Of a stretch of DNA of 64,000 bases, positions 26,252-36,757 are shown one piece after another. This DNA comes from Pseudomonas sp. MM211. GTDB lineage: Bacteria; Pseudomonadota; Gammaproteobacteria; Pseudomonadales; Pseudomonadaceae. A model generated the notes under the pieces. That model saw nothing but the letters and a program-made list of their open reading frames with translations. It had not been told where the DNA came from and did not search any database. A program made the position numbers and the translations under genes. Position 1 is the stretch's first letter, and the number at the start of each line of letters is the position of its first letter. The DNA is taken from positions 2,728,001 to 2,792,000 of the forward strand of contig NZ_CP081942.1 of the NCBI RefSeq assembly GCF_020386635.1, read 5' to 3'.

Positions 26252-27157
26252 TCACGTTAGCCGTTGCCCAGGCGCTAAAGCAAGGCTGTCGCGATGGCTG
26301 TCGAGCAACTGCATGAAGGCCCTGGCAGCGTTGGACAGCGTGCGCTCCGTATGCACGATATAGCCCAGCTGGCGCGACAGCTGAATGCCCGGCAAAGGCA
26401 GGCGCGCGACCTGTTCATCGAGCATGGTGCGCGGCAGCACGCTCCAGGCCAGTCCGATGGACACCATCATCTTGATGGTTTCCAGGTAGTTGGTGCTCAT
26501 GGCGATATTGGGGGTCAGGTCTTCGGCTTCGAACAGGCGCTGCACGATGTGGTGAGTAAAGGTATTGCCACCGGGAAACACCGCCGGGTGCAGGGCGACA
26601 TCGGCCAGCGTCACGCCGCTGCTCTGCGCCAGTGGATGCTCCGGTGCGGTAACGAAGTCCAGGGGGTCGTCCCACACCGCCACAGCGCGCACTGGCTCGC
26701 GTGTGTCCGGCGCCAGGGTGATGACCGCCAGCTCGGCGCGGCCATGGAATACCTCGTCGTAGGCGACCTCGGAATCGAGAAACTGGATGTCCAGGGCGAC
26801 CTGCGGGTGCGCGCGGGTGAAGGCGCGCAACAGCGGCGGCAAGCGGTGCAGGCCGATATGGTGGCTGGTGGCGAGCGTCAGGCGGCCAGTGATCTCGCCA
26901 TTGAGGTTGGTCAGCGCGCGGCGGGTGTCCTCAAGCACGTTGAGAATCTGGTAGGCGCGTGGCAGCAGGGCGCGGCCGGCCTCGGTCAGGCTCACTTCGC
27001 GACCCAGGCGGTCGAACAGGCGTACGCGTAATTGCTGTTCCAGGCTGGCGATGCGCTTGCTCACTGCGGGCTGGGTAAGGTGCAGGCGCACTGCAGCCTC
27101 GGAAAAGCTGCCAAGTTCGGCGATGGCGATAAACGCGTTGAGGGTGGCGAGATCCAT
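26252..27157 (-). CDS. LysR-family transcriptional regulator
   Basis: LysR-type regulator of 301 residues. The winged HTH is at residues 1-60 ('LNAFIAIAELGSFSEAAVRL', 'LTQPAVSKRIASLEQQL'), and the effector-binding domain at about 90-295. It is divergent from leuC with a 157-base shared control region, the same place as a LysR gene beside leuC in P. aeruginosa. Control of the leu genes or of its own transcription is plausible but not shown; the shared region has no T-N11-A site I can single out. Confidence 0.9.
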   Translation of the reverse strand: MDLATLNAFIAIAELGSFSEAAVRLHLTQPAVSKRIASLEQQLRVRLFDRLGREVSLTEAGRALLPRAYQILNVLEDTRRALTNLNGEITGRLTLATSHHIGLHRLPPLLRAFTRAHPQVALDIQFLDSEVAYDEVFHGRAELAVITLAPDTREPVRAVAVWDDPLDFVTAPEHPLAQSSGVTLADVALHPAVFPGGNTFTHHIVQRLFEAEDLTPNIAMSTNYLETIKMMVSIGLAWSVLPRTMLDEQVARLPLPGIQLSRQLGYIVHTERTLSNAARAFMQLLDSHRDSLALAPGQRLT

Positions 27158-27314
27158 TGGGGGTTCCGAGGCTGAATCGAGGATCGCCGCATTCTGTCAG
27201 GGAATGCTTTGGATGAAAAATATGAATTTGAGTAATTTGACGCCGGGTCGTAGGATTACCCCATAAGCCAAAGGGCTATTGCCCTGGCATAGAAAGACCG
27301 ATGAGGACAGGCTG

Positions 27315-28742
27315 ATGGCAGGCAAGACGCTCTACGACAAGTTGTGGGAAATGCACGAAGTGAAGCGACGCGACGACGGTTCGTCGCTGATCTACATCGA
27401 CCGCCACATTCTTCACGAAGTGACGTCGCCCCAGGCCTTCGAAGGTCTGCGTCTGGCCCAGCGCAAACCCTGGCGCATCGATGCCAACATCGCCACCCCC
27501 GACCACAACGTGCCGACCACTCGCGTCGAGCGTCTCGGTGGCCTGGACGCCATCGCCGATGAAGTCTCGCGTATTCAGGTCAGGACGCTGGATGAGAACT
27601 GCGACGACTTCGGCATTCTTGAATTCAAGATGAACGACGTGCGTCAGGGCATCGTTCACGTCGTCGGCCCGGAGCAGGGCGCCACCTTGCCGGGCATGAC
27701 CGTGGTCTGCGGCGACTCGCACACCTCTACCCATGGCGCATTCGGCGCGCTGGCCCATGGCATTGGTACATCCGAGGTCGAGCACGTGCTCGCCACCCAG
27801 TGCCTGGTCGCCAAGAAAATGAAGAACATGCAGGTGCGGGTCGAAGGCAAGCTGCCGTTTGGCGTCACCGCCAAGGACATCGTGCTCGCGGTGATCGGCA
27901 AGATCGGCACCGCCGGCGGTAATGGTCACGCGCTGGAGTTCGCTGGTAGCGCGATCCGTGAGCTGTCCCTCGAAGGGCGCATGACCATCTGCAACATGTC
28001 GATCGAAGCCGGTGCCCGCGTTGGTCTGGTCGCGGTGGATGAAAAGACTCTGGACTACGTCAAGGGCCGTCCGTTTTCGCCGAAAGGCGAGCACTGGGAG
28101 CAGGCGGTCGCCGTATGGCATGACTTGGTGTCCGATGCCGACGCGCATTTCGACACTGTGGTCGAGCTGCGTGCCGAAGACATCAAGCCGCAGGTCAGCT
28201 GGGGTACTTCGCCCGAGATGGTGCTGGCCGTCGATCAGAACGTCCCGGATCCGGCCCGTGAAAACGACCCGGTGAAAAAGGATTCGATCACCCGCGCCCT
28301 CAAGTACATGGGCCTCGCTGCCAACCAGCCGATCACCGATATCCAGCTCGATCGCGTGTTCATCGGTTCCTGCACCAACTCGCGCATCGAAGACCTGCGT
28401 GCCGCCGCTGAAGTGGCCAAGGGTCGCAAGGTCGCCAGCACTATCAAGCAGGCGCTGGTGGTTCCGGGCTCCGGTCTGGTCAAGGCCCAGGCGGAAAGCG
28501 AAGGGCTGGACAAGATCTTCATCGAGGCCGGCTTCGAATGGCGTGAGCCAGGCTGCTCCATGTGCCTGGCGATGAACCCGGACAAACTCGGCAACGGCGA
28601 GCATTGCGCGTCGACCTCCAACCGCAACTTCGAAGGCCGCCAGGGCGCCGGTGGCCGTACCCACCTGGTCAGCCCGGCCATGGCTGCCGCTGCGGCGGTG
28701 ACCGGTCGCTTCATCGACGTTCGCGAATTGATCCAGGCCTGA
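27315..28742 (+). CDS. leuC: 3-isopropylmalate dehydratase, large subunit
   Basis: LeuC of 475 residues, the 4Fe-4S subunit of isopropylmalate isomerase (2- to 3-isopropylmalate) in leucine biosynthesis. The cluster ligands are Cys353 ('FIGSCTNSR'), Cys414 and Cys417 ('[12 protein letters not shown]'). The N-terminus [16 protein letters not shown] and '[19 protein letters not shown]' are typical of the aconitase superfamily. GAGGA at 27303-27307 supports the ATG. leuD follows 10 bases after the stop, and the subunits form a heterodimer. Confidence 0.97.
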   Translation: MAGKTLYDKLWEMHEVKRRDDGSSLIYIDRHILHEVTSPQAFEGLRLAQRKPWRIDANIATPDHNVPTTRVERLGGLDAIADEVSRIQVRTLDENCDDFGILEFKMNDVRQGIVHVVGPEQGATLPGMTVVCGDSHTSTHGAFGALAHGIGTSEVEHVLATQCLVAKKMKNMQVRVEGKLPFGVTAKDIVLAVIGKIGTAGGNGHALEFAGSAIRELSLEGRMTICNMSIEAGARVGLVAVDEKTLDYVKGRPFSPKGEHWEQAVAVWHDLVSDADAHFDTVVELRAEDIKPQVSWGTSPEMVLAVDQNVPDPARENDPVKKDSITRALKYMGLAANQPITDIQLDRVFIGSCTNSRIEDLRAAAEVAKGRKVASTIKQALVVPGSGLVKAQAESEGLDKIFIEAGFEWREPGCSMCLAMNPDKLGNGEHCASTSNRNFEGRQGAGGRTHLVSPAMAAAAAVTGRFIDVRELIQA

Positions 28743-28752
28743 GGAGCACGAC

Positions 28753-29400
28753 ATGACACCTTTCACTCAACACACCGGCTTGGTCGCTCCGCTTGATCGC
28801 GCCAACGTCGACACCGACCAGATCATCCCCAAGCAGTTTCTCAAGTCGATCAAGCGCACCGGCTTTGGCCCGAACCTGTTCGACGAGTGGCGTTATCTGG
28901 ATGTCGGGCAGCCGAATCAGGACAACTCCAACCGGCCGATCAACAAGGACTTCGTGCTGAATTTCCCGCGTTATCAGGGCGCCAGCGTGCTGCTGGCCCG
29001 CGAGAACTTCGGCTGTGGTTCGAGCCGCGAGCACGCGCCTTGGGCGCTGGACGAGTATGGCTTCCGTACCGTGATCGCACCGAGCTTCGCTGACATCTTC
29101 TTCAACAACAGCTTCAAGAACGGCCTGCTGCCGATCATTCTGGCTGAGGAGGAGGTCGATGCGCTGTTCGAGCAGGCCGAAGCTCAGGAAGGCTATCAGC
29201 TGACCGTCGACCTCGCGGCGCAGACCGTCACCCGTCCCGATGGCGTGCAGTACCGCTTCGAAGTCGATGCCTTCCGCAAGCATTGCCTGCTCAACGGCCT
29301 CGATGACATCGGCCTGACCCTGCAGGACGCTGACGCGATTCGCGCGTTCGAAGTCGGTTATCAGCAGCGTCAGCCCTGGTTGTTCGGCGCGATCAAGTAA
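28753..29400 (+). CDS. leuD: 3-isopropylmalate dehydratase, small subunit
   Basis: LeuD of 215 residues, the swivelling small subunit that completes the isomerase active site with LeuC. The conserved '[18 protein letters not shown]' is near the N-terminus, and '[16 protein letters not shown]' carries the substrate-recognition Ser/Arg loop. It lies in the leuC-leuD-methyltransferase-leuB run. Confidence 0.97.
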   Translation: MTPFTQHTGLVAPLDRANVDTDQIIPKQFLKSIKRTGFGPNLFDEWRYLDVGQPNQDNSNRPINKDFVLNFPRYQGASVLLARENFGCGSSREHAPWALDEYGFRTVIAPSFADIFFNNSFKNGLLPIILAEEEVDALFEQAEAQEGYQLTVDLAAQTVTRPDGVQYRFEVDAFRKHCLLNGLDDIGLTLQDADAIRAFEVGYQQRQPWLFGAIK

Positions 29401-29427
29401 GCCAGCGGTCTTCAAGGAGCAGCATAG

Positions 29428-30186
29428 ATGTCAGGTCACGAGCAGGTGGTGCAGCGCCAGTTTGGCGAGCAGGCCAACGCTTATCTCAATAGCGCCGTGC
29501 ATGCACAGGGCAGCGAGTTCGCTCTGTTGCAGGCCGAGGTAGCAGGGCGAAGCGATGCTCGCGTGCTGGATCTGGGTTGTGGCGCCGGCCATGTCAGCTT
29601 TCAGGTCGCGCCGCTGGTTGGCGAAGTGGTGGCGTATGACCTCTCTGCGCAGATGCTCGCAGTGGTCGACAAGGCTGCCGCCGAGCGCGGCCTGAACAAT
29701 CTGCGTACGGTGCATGGCGCTGCGGAGTCGCTGCCATTTACCGATGGCGAGTTCGACTTCGTGTTCAGTCGTTACTCGGCGCATCACTGGAGCGACCTGG
29801 CGGTTGCCCTGCGCGAAGTGCGCCGGGTGCTCAAGCCGGGAGGCGTGGCGGCATTCATCGATGTCGCCTCGCCGGGCAGGCCACTTTTGGATACCTACCT
29901 GCAGAGCGTCGAAGTGCTGCGTGATACCAGTCACGTGCGTGACTACTCGTCGGCTGAATGGCTGCAGCAGATCAGCGAGGCCGGCCTGCAAGTGCGCAGT
30001 CACACCCGTCAGCGTCTGCATTTGGAATTCGCATCGTGGGTCGAGCGCATGCGCACTCCGGCGGTCATGCGTGAGGCCATTCTGGCCTTGCAGGCTGCGA
30101 TGGGCGAGGAAGTGCGCGAGTACTTCGAGGTCGCCGCCGATGGCTCGTTCAGCACCGATGTGCTGGTGCTCTGGGCGGAAAAATAA
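29428..30186 (+). CDS. SAM-dependent class I methyltransferase within the leu cluster
   Basis: 252-residue Rossmann methyltransferase. Motif I is 'VLDLGCGAGHVSFQV' (about residues 46-60), motif II contains 'VVAYDLSAQML', and a UbiE/COQ5-like 'FDFVFSRYSAHHW' and 'EVRRVLKPGG' follow. It starts 27 bases after leuD with an SD-like AAGGAG, so it should be cotranscribed. The same arrangement occurs in other pseudomonads, suggesting a conserved role near leucine or quinone metabolism, but the substrate is not known. Confidence 0.88.
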   Translation: MSGHEQVVQRQFGEQANAYLNSAVHAQGSEFALLQAEVAGRSDARVLDLGCGAGHVSFQVAPLVGEVVAYDLSAQMLAVVDKAAAERGLNNLRTVHGAAESLPFTDGEFDFVFSRYSAHHWSDLAVALREVRRVLKPGGVAAFIDVASPGRPLLDTYLQSVEVLRDTSHVRDYSSAEWLQQISEAGLQVRSHTRQRLHLEFASWVERMRTPAVMREAILALQAAMGEEVREYFEVAADGSFSTDVLVLWAEK

Positions 30187-30354
30187 GGTTACGTGTTATC
30201 AGCGAACGGGCCTGACGCCCCATTGACCCATGCCCCGCAGGCGCCGAACATGGCGCCCCTCGCGGCAGGGCGATAGGCGCAGGCCCGCTCAGGTTTCTAA
30301 ATGTCGCGTTTGCCGTTTAGCGCATGCGCCTCGAGCTTCGTGAAGGAAATAGCG

Positions 30355-31437
30355 ATGAGCAAGCAGATTCTGGTTCTCCCCGGTGACGGTATCGGCCCTG
30401 AAATCATGGCCGAAGCGGTCAAGGTGCTGCGCCTGGCCAACGACAAGTTCGCGCTGGACGTCGAGCTGTCGTTCGACGAACTGGGTGGTGCCGCGGTAGA
30501 CAAGTACGGCGTGCCGCTGGCCGACGAAACCCTGGAGCGCGCGCGCGCTGCCGATGCCGTGCTGCTCGGCGCCGTGGGTGGCCCGAAGTGGGACAAGATC
30601 GATCCGGCCATTCGCCCGGAACGTGGCCTGCTGAAGATCCGTTCGCAACTGGGCCTGTTCGCCAACCTGCGCCCAGCCATCCTCTATCCGCAACTGGCCG
30701 ATGCCTCCTCGCTCAAGCCCGAAGTGGTCGCTGGCCTGGACATCCTCATCGTGCGTGAGCTGACCGGTGGCATCTACTTCGGTCAGCCCCGCGAGAGCAA
30801 AGTGCTCGATGATGGCGAGCGCATGGCCTATGACACGCTGCCCTACAGCGAAAGCGAGATCCGCCGCATCGCCAAGGTCGGTTTCGACATGGCCCGCGTG
30901 CGTGGCAACAAGCTGTGCTCGGTGGACAAGGCCAACGTGCTGGCGTCCAGCCAACTGTGGCGCACCGTGGTCGAGGAAGTGGCCAAGGATTACCCGGATG
31001 TCGAGCTGAGCCACATGTACGTCGACAATGCCGCCATGCAGCTGGTGCGTGCGCCCAAGCAGTTCGACGTGATGGTCACCGACAACATGTTCGGCGACAT
31101 CCTCTCCGACGAGGCATCGATGCTGACCGGTTCCATCGGCATGCTGCCGTCCGCTTCGCTGGATGCCAACAACAAGGGCATGTACGAGCCTTGCCACGGT
31201 TCGGCGCCGGATATCGCCGGGCAGGGCATTGCCAACCCGTTGGCGACCATCCTGTCGGTGTCCATGCTGCTGCGTTACAGCTTCAACCAGACCCAGGCAG
31301 CCGATGCCATCGAGCTGGCCGTGAGCCGCGTGCTCGACCAGGGCCTGCGTACCGGCGATATCCACTCGGCAGGTACGACCAAGGTCGGCACTGCGGCAAT
31401 GGGTGATGCGGTAGTCGAAGCGCTGCGTAGTCTGTAA
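30355..31437 (+). CDS. leuB: 3-isopropylmalate dehydrogenase
   Basis: LeuB of 360 residues, NAD-dependent oxidative decarboxylase giving 2-oxoisocaproate in leucine biosynthesis. The start [18 protein letters not shown] is the family N-terminus; the in-frame ATG at 30301 would add 18 unconserved residues. GAAGGA at 30342-30347 is the SD. '[20 protein letters not shown]' and '[12 protein letters not shown]' are the substrate and cofactor loops. It is 168 bases from the methyltransferase gene and 54 from asd. Confidence 0.97.
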   Translation: MSKQILVLPGDGIGPEIMAEAVKVLRLANDKFALDVELSFDELGGAAVDKYGVPLADETLERARAADAVLLGAVGGPKWDKIDPAIRPERGLLKIRSQLGLFANLRPAILYPQLADASSLKPEVVAGLDILIVRELTGGIYFGQPRESKVLDDGERMAYDTLPYSESEIRRIAKVGFDMARVRGNKLCSVDKANVLASSQLWRTVVEEVAKDYPDVELSHMYVDNAAMQLVRAPKQFDVMVTDNMFGDILSDEASMLTGSIGMLPSASLDANNKGMYEPCHGSAPDIAGQGIANPLATILSVSMLLRYSFNQTQAADAIELAVSRVLDQGLRTGDIHSAGTTKVGTAAMGDAVVEALRSL

Positions 31438-31491
31438 TCTTCCAGGCCGCTGGAAAGTGTCCGGCGGTTTGTTCATATAGGTGTAGTGGTT

Positions 31492-32604
31492 ATGAAACGT
31501 GTAGGTCTGATCGGTTGGCGTGGCATGGTGGGTTCCGTGCTCATGCAGCGCATGCTGGAAGAACAGGATTTCGATCTGATCGAGCCGGTGTTCTTCACCA
31601 CCTCCAATGTCGGCGGCCAAGGTCCGGCCATCGGCAAGGAAACCGAGACGCTCAAGGATGCCTACAGCATCGATGAGCTGAAAGGTCTGGACGTGATTCT
31701 CACCTGTCAGGGTGGCGACTACACCAACGAAGTTTTCCCCAAGCTGCGCGAAGCTGGCTGGAAAGGCTACTGGATCGATGCGGCGTCCTCGCTGCGCATG
31801 GCCGATGACGCGGTGATCGTGCTCGACCCGGTCAACCGCAAGGTCATCGACCATCAGCTCGACCTGGGCACGCGCAACTACATCGGTGGTAACTGCACCG
31901 TCAGCCTGATGCTGATGGCCCTGGGCGGGCTCTACGAAGCCGGCCTGGTCGAGTGGATGAGCGCCATGACCTATCAGGCGGCCTCGGGTGCCGGCGCGCA
32001 GAACATGCGCGAGCTGATCAAGCAGATGGGCGCGGTCAACGCCAGCGTCGCGGACGACCTGGCCGACCCGGCCAGCGCCATCCTCGACATCGACCGCAAG
32101 GTGGCCGAGGCCATGCGTGGTGATGCGTTCCCGGTCGACAACTTCGGCGTGCCGCTGGCCGGCAGCCTGATTCCCTACATCGACAAGGAGCTGCCTAATG
32201 GGCAGAGCCGCGAAGAATGGAAGGCTCAGGCGGAAACCAACAAGATTCTTGGTCGTTTCAAGAATCCGATCCCGGTCGATGGTATCTGCGTCCGTATCGG
32301 CGCCATGCGCTGCCACAGCCAGGCGCTGACCATCAAGCTGAACAAGGACGTGCCGCTGTCCGACATCGAAGGCCTGATCAGCCAGCACAACCCGTGGGTC
32401 AAACTGGTGCCGAACCACCGCGAAGCGAGCATTCGCGATCTCGGCCCGACCGCCGTTACCGGCACCCTGAGCGTGCCAGTGGGTCGTCTGCGCAAGCTCA
32501 ATATGGGCTCGCAGTACCTGGGCGCCTTCACCGTGGGCGACCAGCTGCTGTGGGGCGCGGCAGAGCCGCTGCGCCGCATGCTGCGGATCCTGCTGGAGCG
32601 TTGA
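31492..32604 (+). CDS. asd: Aspartate-semialdehyde dehydrogenase
   Basis: ASADH of 370 residues, reducing aspartyl phosphate to aspartate semialdehyde for Lys, Thr, Met and diaminopimelate. NADP-binding '[14 protein letters not shown]' is at the N-terminus, and the catalytic Cys135 lies in '[11 protein letters not shown]'. '[14 protein letters not shown]' holds the catalytic His. The ATG at 31492 yields the length of P. aeruginosa Asd; a GTG two codons upstream is also open. A terminator separates it from its paralogue. Confidence 0.97.
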   Translation: MKRVGLIGWRGMVGSVLMQRMLEEQDFDLIEPVFFTTSNVGGQGPAIGKETETLKDAYSIDELKGLDVILTCQGGDYTNEVFPKLREAGWKGYWIDAASSLRMADDAVIVLDPVNRKVIDHQLDLGTRNYIGGNCTVSLMLMALGGLYEAGLVEWMSAMTYQAASGAGAQNMRELIKQMGAVNASVADDLADPASAILDIDRKVAEAMRGDAFPVDNFGVPLAGSLIPYIDKELPNGQSREEWKAQAETNKILGRFKNPIPVDGICVRIGAMRCHSQALTIKLNKDVPLSDIEGLISQHNPWVKLVPNHREASIRDLGPTAVTGTLSVPVGRLRKLNMGSQYLGAFTVGDQLLWGAAEPLRRMLRILLER

Positions 32605-32636
32605 TCTGCTGACGGCGCGCTGCCAGGTGTGTCGTG

Positions 32637-32693
32637 AAGGGGCGGGTGGATGGTGGTCGCTTTGCGATTGCCATCGCTCGCCCCTTTGCTTTT
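32637..32693 (+). terminator. Terminator after asd
   Basis: AAGGGGCGGGTGGATGG (from 32637) pairs, with minor bulges, with CCATCGCTCGCCCCTT (32671-32686). The stem is followed by TTTGCTTTT. It ends the leu/asd transcript before the asd paralogue. Confidence 0.85.
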
Positions 32694-32741
32694 CGGTAGA
32701 GTGCCGGGTCTGTTTCAGCTATCGAGCATCAGCCTCTCCTC

Positions 32742-33752
32742 ATGACTTCTACCTTTGATATCGCCATCGTCGGCGCCACCGGCAGCGTCGGTGAATCCCT
32801 GCTGCAAACTCTCGCAGAGCGGGATTTCCCGGTTGGTGATTTGCATCTGCTCGCCAGCAGCGAATCTGCAGGTCGTACGCTAGCCTACAAAGGGCGCAAT
32901 CTGCGTGTGCGTGCCTTGGACGGTTTCGATTTTCGCGCTGTGAAGCTGGTGTTCTTCGCCGCCGATCAGGCCGTCACGCTGGCCCACGTCGACGCGGTGC
33001 GCAAGGCAGGCTGTTCGCTGATCGACGTGACCGGTGCGTTGCCCAACGAGCAGGCGCCGCGGGTCGTTCCCGAGGTCAATGCCGCTGTGCTCGAGGGGCG
33101 TGAGGCGCCATTCATGCTCACCAGCCCGTCCTCGGTAGCCGTGGCAGTAACGCTGGTGCTTGCCGCATTGAGGGAGCAGGTATCGGTGCGTCGGCTGGTG
33201 ATTAACGCCGGGCTGGCGGTTTCCAGCCGTGGCCGGGAGGGGGTGTCCGAACTGGCTCGGCAGACGGCCGAGTTGCTCAATGGCCGTTCGTTCGAGCCGC
33301 GTCTGTTCGATCGGCAGATGGCCTTCAACGTCCTGGCCCAGGTCGACGAGCCGGATGCAGAGGGGCACGGTCGCATCGAGCGCCGCGTCAACGAAGACAT
33401 CAAGGCGCTGTTCGATGATGCTTCACTGAGTGTCGCGGTCAGCTGTCACCAGGTGCCGGTATTCTTTGGCGACAGCTTGAGCGTAACGGTGCAGTCATCT
33501 ACACCTGTAGAGCTGGATAAGGTTATCGCTGCGCTGGATGCGGCAGCCGGTATCGAGCTGGTCGACGCGGGGGATTATCCGACCGTTATCGGTGACGCCG
33601 TCGGCCAGGATGAGGTGTACGTAGGCCGCGTGCGGCGCGGTTTGGACGACCCCAGCGAACTCACTTTGTGGATTGCGTCTGATAATGTGCGAAAAGGTGC
33701 GGCTTTGAATGCCGTGCAACTGGGCGAGTTATTGATAAAACACCATCTGTAA
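32742..33752 (+). CDS. USG-1-like paralogue of aspartate-semialdehyde dehydrogenase, catalytic Cys missing
   Basis: 336 residues with the ASADH fold: 'IAIVGATGSVGESLLQTL' at the N-terminus and a dimerisation domain after about 125. In place of the catalytic Cys segment (N-C-T/S) it reads 'MLTSPSSVAVAV', so the nucleophile is Ser or absent, while the later 'SCHQVPVFFGDSLSV' His region remains. This is the USG-1 group, retained next to asd or in the truA-fimV region in many gammaproteobacteria, function unknown. It sits just upstream of fimV. Confidence 0.87.
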   Translation: MTSTFDIAIVGATGSVGESLLQTLAERDFPVGDLHLLASSESAGRTLAYKGRNLRVRALDGFDFRAVKLVFFAADQAVTLAHVDAVRKAGCSLIDVTGALPNEQAPRVVPEVNAAVLEGREAPFMLTSPSSVAVAVTLVLAALREQVSVRRLVINAGLAVSSRGREGVSELARQTAELLNGRSFEPRLFDRQMAFNVLAQVDEPDAEGHGRIERRVNEDIKALFDDASLSVAVSCHQVPVFFGDSLSVTVQSSTPVELDKVIAALDAAAGIELVDAGDYPTVIGDAVGQDEVYVGRVRRGLDDPSELTLWIASDNVRKGAALNAVQLGELLIKHHL

Positions 33753-33898
33753 AAGATACTTATGCGGAAATTTGAAGATCTATTCGAGCTTGGCAAATAC
33801 TGAGCGCGCTGATTGTTGGCTGGGGGGCCTGTAAAGGGGCAGCCGACGATCACCAACCCTCTCGTTGTGCGAGAGCAGTTAACACAAAGGAAAAGGCT

Positions 33899-36754
33899 AT
33901 GGTTCGGGTTCGTAAACTGGTACTGGCTATCGCTGCCGCGACGGCGTTGTCTTCCGGTATGGCGCATGCGTTGGGTGTCGGCGAGCTGACGCTTCAGTCG
34001 TCTCTGAACCAGCCTCTGGTGGCAGAAATTGAACTTCTGGATGTGCGCGATCTTTCCGCGGCGGAAATGCGCCCTGCGCTCGCCTCGCCGGAAGAGTTCA
34101 ACAAGGCCGGTGTCGATCGCCAGTATTTCCTGACCGACCTCAAGTTCACGCCGATCGTCAAACCGAACGGCAAGAGCGTGATTCGCGTCACCTCGACCAA
34201 GCCGGTTCGCGAGCCCTACCTGAATTTCCTCGTGGAAGTGCTGTGGCCCAATGGCCGTCTGCTGCGTGAGTACACGCTGCTGCTCGATCCGCCTCTTTAT
34301 TCCCCTCAGGCCGCTGCCGCACCGCAATTGCCGGTCGCCGCTCCGGCACCACGTCCTGCTGCTCCTGCTTCGGTCACACCGCCGCGCGCCGCTGCGGCGG
34401 CTACGCCTGCAGCACCACGCGCTGCAGCAACTGAGCAGGGCACTGAATATCGTACCAACACCAACGACACCCTGTGGGAAGTTGCTCAGCGCGTACGCGG
34501 CAACGGCAGCGTCCATCAGGCGATGCTCGCCATTCAGGATCTCAATCCGGATGCCTTCATCGGTGGCAACATCAACCGCATGAAGAGCGGCCAGGTGCTG
34601 CGTCTGCCGGACGAGCAGCAAGTCGCCCGTCGCAGCCAGACCGAGGCGTTGGCCCAGGTAAATGAGCAGAACAGTGCCTGGCGCCAGGCGCGAAGCGCCC
34701 CTGCAGTCGCTGGTGCGCGGCAGATCGATGCTACGCGCCGTACCGGCGCCGGTGCTGCGCCTGCCGAAGTGCAGTCTGAAGATAAGCTCAAACTACTGGC
34801 TGCTGATGCGGGTAAAGCCACGGCAGGTAGCGAAAACGGATCCAACAATAGCGCAGCGTTGAGCAATCAACTGGCGGTCACCCAGGAGAGTCTGGATTCG
34901 ACACGTCGCGAAAACGACGAACTGAAAGACCGCATGACTGATCTGCAAAGCCAGCTCGACAAGCTGCAGCGGCTCATTCAACTGAAAGATAACCAACTGG
35001 CCAAGTTGCAGGCTGATGTGTCGGCTCCTGCCGGGCAGGTGGCTGGTGCTGGTGCCGCAGCAACTGCAGCACCTGCCAGCGCAGGTCAGGCGACTGACAC
35101 GCCAGCTGGTGCGCCAGGTAGCGAGGCGTCCACACCTGTCGCGCCTTCGGCTGAAACACCGGTCGTTCCGGCTGGGCCGGTAGCCGAGACCCCGCTGAGC
35201 GGTGAGTCTGCTGCGCAGCCTGGTACCGATGCCGCCCCGGCTGTACCCGCCGATGGCGCTTCACCAGCCGAAGATCCTGCTGTAACTCCTGCGCCGGCAC
35301 CCGTCGAACCAGCCGCTCCTGTCGTTACCCAGGCCCCAGAGGTGGTAGCTCCCGCCCCTGAGCCGGTCGAAGAGGACAGCGCCCTCGACAACCTGCTGGC
35401 CAATCCGATGCTGCTGGGTTTGGTCGGTGGCAGCTTGCTGCTGGCACTGCTGCTGGTGCTGCTGATCCTGTCGCGCCGTAAGGCGCGCAAGGAAGCCGAG
35501 GAGGAAGAGAGCCTCGCTGTGTATCAGGAAGATACCCATCGTTTCGATAGCGACATGGAGCTGCCTGCCGACAGTCTGAATGACCTGCCTGATGACCTGG
35601 CAGCACCACTGCAGCCAGCAGGTGAAGATCGTGTCGTCGCGCAAACCGGTGATGCCATGGGTGAGGCCGACATCTATATCGCTTATGGCCGCTTCAATCA
35701 GGCCGCCGAGTTGCTGCACAACGCTATCAACGACGAGCCGCATCGTACCGATCTGCGCCTCAAACTGATGGAGGTCTATGCCGAGCTGGGTGACCGCGAA
35801 GGTTTCGCTCGTCAGGAAAACGAATTGCGTGAAATCGGCGGTGCCAACGCCGAAGTCGAGCAGTTGAAAAGCCGCTACCCGGCCATGGTGCTGCTCGGTG
35901 GTGCTGCTACGCTGGCTGCTGCCGATGATCTGGACTCCTTCAGCCTGGACGATCTGGCGTTGGACGAGCCCGTCAAACCGGCTGCACCGCAACCTGCCGA
36001 TGACGCTTTCGATCTTGACTTGGATGCACTCGAAGCCGAATTCGCCTCTGACTCGCAGGCTACGCCCCAGAGCACCAATCGTTTCGACGAAATTGATACC
36101 CTGAGCCTGGATTCCGATCTGGATCTGCAGGCTCCCAAGCAGCCGGTCGCAATCAAGGATGACACTGTGGCTTTTGATCTGGATCTCGGCGATGACGCCG
36201 ATAATCGTCAGGAGCTGGGCGGTGAGTTGGCGGACTTCAGTCTCGACCTTGACTCGCCTTCCACTACCGCTGCGGCGCAAAGTGATGACTTCCTACTCAG
36301 CCTCGATGATGACGCTGACAAGGCGCCAGCCAATGATGGCTTGGCTGATTTCTCCTCGTCGCTGCCGGATGAAAAGCACCAGGATGACTTTGGCCTGCCT
36401 GCAGATTTCGATTTGTCGCTCAATGACGACGCGCCGGCTCCAGGCACCGGTGCCAGCTTCGCCGCTCAGCTCGATGATGTGACTGCCGAACTTGACCAGT
36501 TGGCTGAGAGCCTGGAGCAGCAAGGCAAGCTTGAGCCGGAAAGCCATCAGGCGGATACCTCATCGCTCGACGATGACGAGGATTTCGACTTCCTCTCGGG
36601 CACCGACGAGACCGCGACCAAGCTGGATCTGGCGCGCGCCTACATTGATATGGGTGATTCCGAGGGTGCCCGTGACATCCTCGATGAAGTGATCGCCGAA
36701 GGTAACGATGGTCAGCAGCAGGAAGCGCGTGAGCTGATCGGCAAACTGGTTTGA
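33899..36754 (+). CDS. fimV: Pilus and polarity hub protein FimV
   Basis: FimV of 951 residues, an inner-membrane peptidoglycan-binding protein needed for type IV pilus assembly, twitching and cAMP signalling. A signal peptide ends near 'GMAHALGVGEL'. The conserved N-terminal domain runs to about 140, and a LysM domain covers about 181-238 ('TNTNDTLWEVAQRVRG'). A coiled coil follows at about 320-370, then a long Pro/Ala linker and one TM segment (about 504-526). The acidic cytoplasmic part has repeated D-L-D motifs, a TPR-like pair, and a C-terminal FimV motif 'LDLARAYIDMGDSEGARDIL'. truA follows 3 bases later. Confidence 0.95.
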   Translation: MVRVRKLVLAIAAATALSSGMAHALGVGELTLQSSLNQPLVAEIELLDVRDLSAAEMRPALASPEEFNKAGVDRQYFLTDLKFTPIVKPNGKSVIRVTSTKPVREPYLNFLVEVLWPNGRLLREYTLLLDPPLYSPQAAAAPQLPVAAPAPRPAAPASVTPPRAAAAATPAAPRAAATEQGTEYRTNTNDTLWEVAQRVRGNGSVHQAMLAIQDLNPDAFIGGNINRMKSGQVLRLPDEQQVARRSQTEALAQVNEQNSAWRQARSAPAVAGARQIDATRRTGAGAAPAEVQSEDKLKLLAADAGKATAGSENGSNNSAALSNQLAVTQESLDSTRRENDELKDRMTDLQSQLDKLQRLIQLKDNQLAKLQADVSAPAGQVAGAGAAATAAPASAGQATDTPAGAPGSEASTPVAPSAETPVVPAGPVAETPLSGESAAQPGTDAAPAVPADGASPAEDPAVTPAPAPVEPAAPVVTQAPEVVAPAPEPVEEDSALDNLLANPMLLGLVGGSLLLALLLVLLILSRRKARKEAEEEESLAVYQEDTHRFDSDMELPADSLNDLPDDLAAPLQPAGEDRVVAQTGDAMGEADIYIAYGRFNQAAELLHNAINDEPHRTDLRLKLMEVYAELGDREGFARQENELREIGGANAEVEQLKSRYPAMVLLGGAATLAAADDLDSFSLDDLALDEPVKPAAPQPADDAFDLDLDALEAEFASDSQATPQSTNRFDEIDTLSLDSDLDLQAPKQPVAIKDDTVAFDLDLGDDADNRQELGGELADFSLDLDSPSTTAAAQSDDFLLSLDDDADKAPANDGLADFSSSLPDEKHQDDFGLPADFDLSLNDDAPAPGTGASFAAQLDDVTAELDQLAESLEQQGKLEPESHQADTSSLDDDEDFDFLSGTDETATKLDLARAYIDMGDSEGARDILDEVIAEGNDGQQQEARELIGKLV

Positions 36755-36757
36755 TAC

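Noticed and set aside
30240..30257. Hairpin GGCGCC/GGCGCC before leuB as a terminator or attenuator
   Set aside because: The stem is only 6 bp and no T-run follows; there is no leucine-rich leader peptide nearby.
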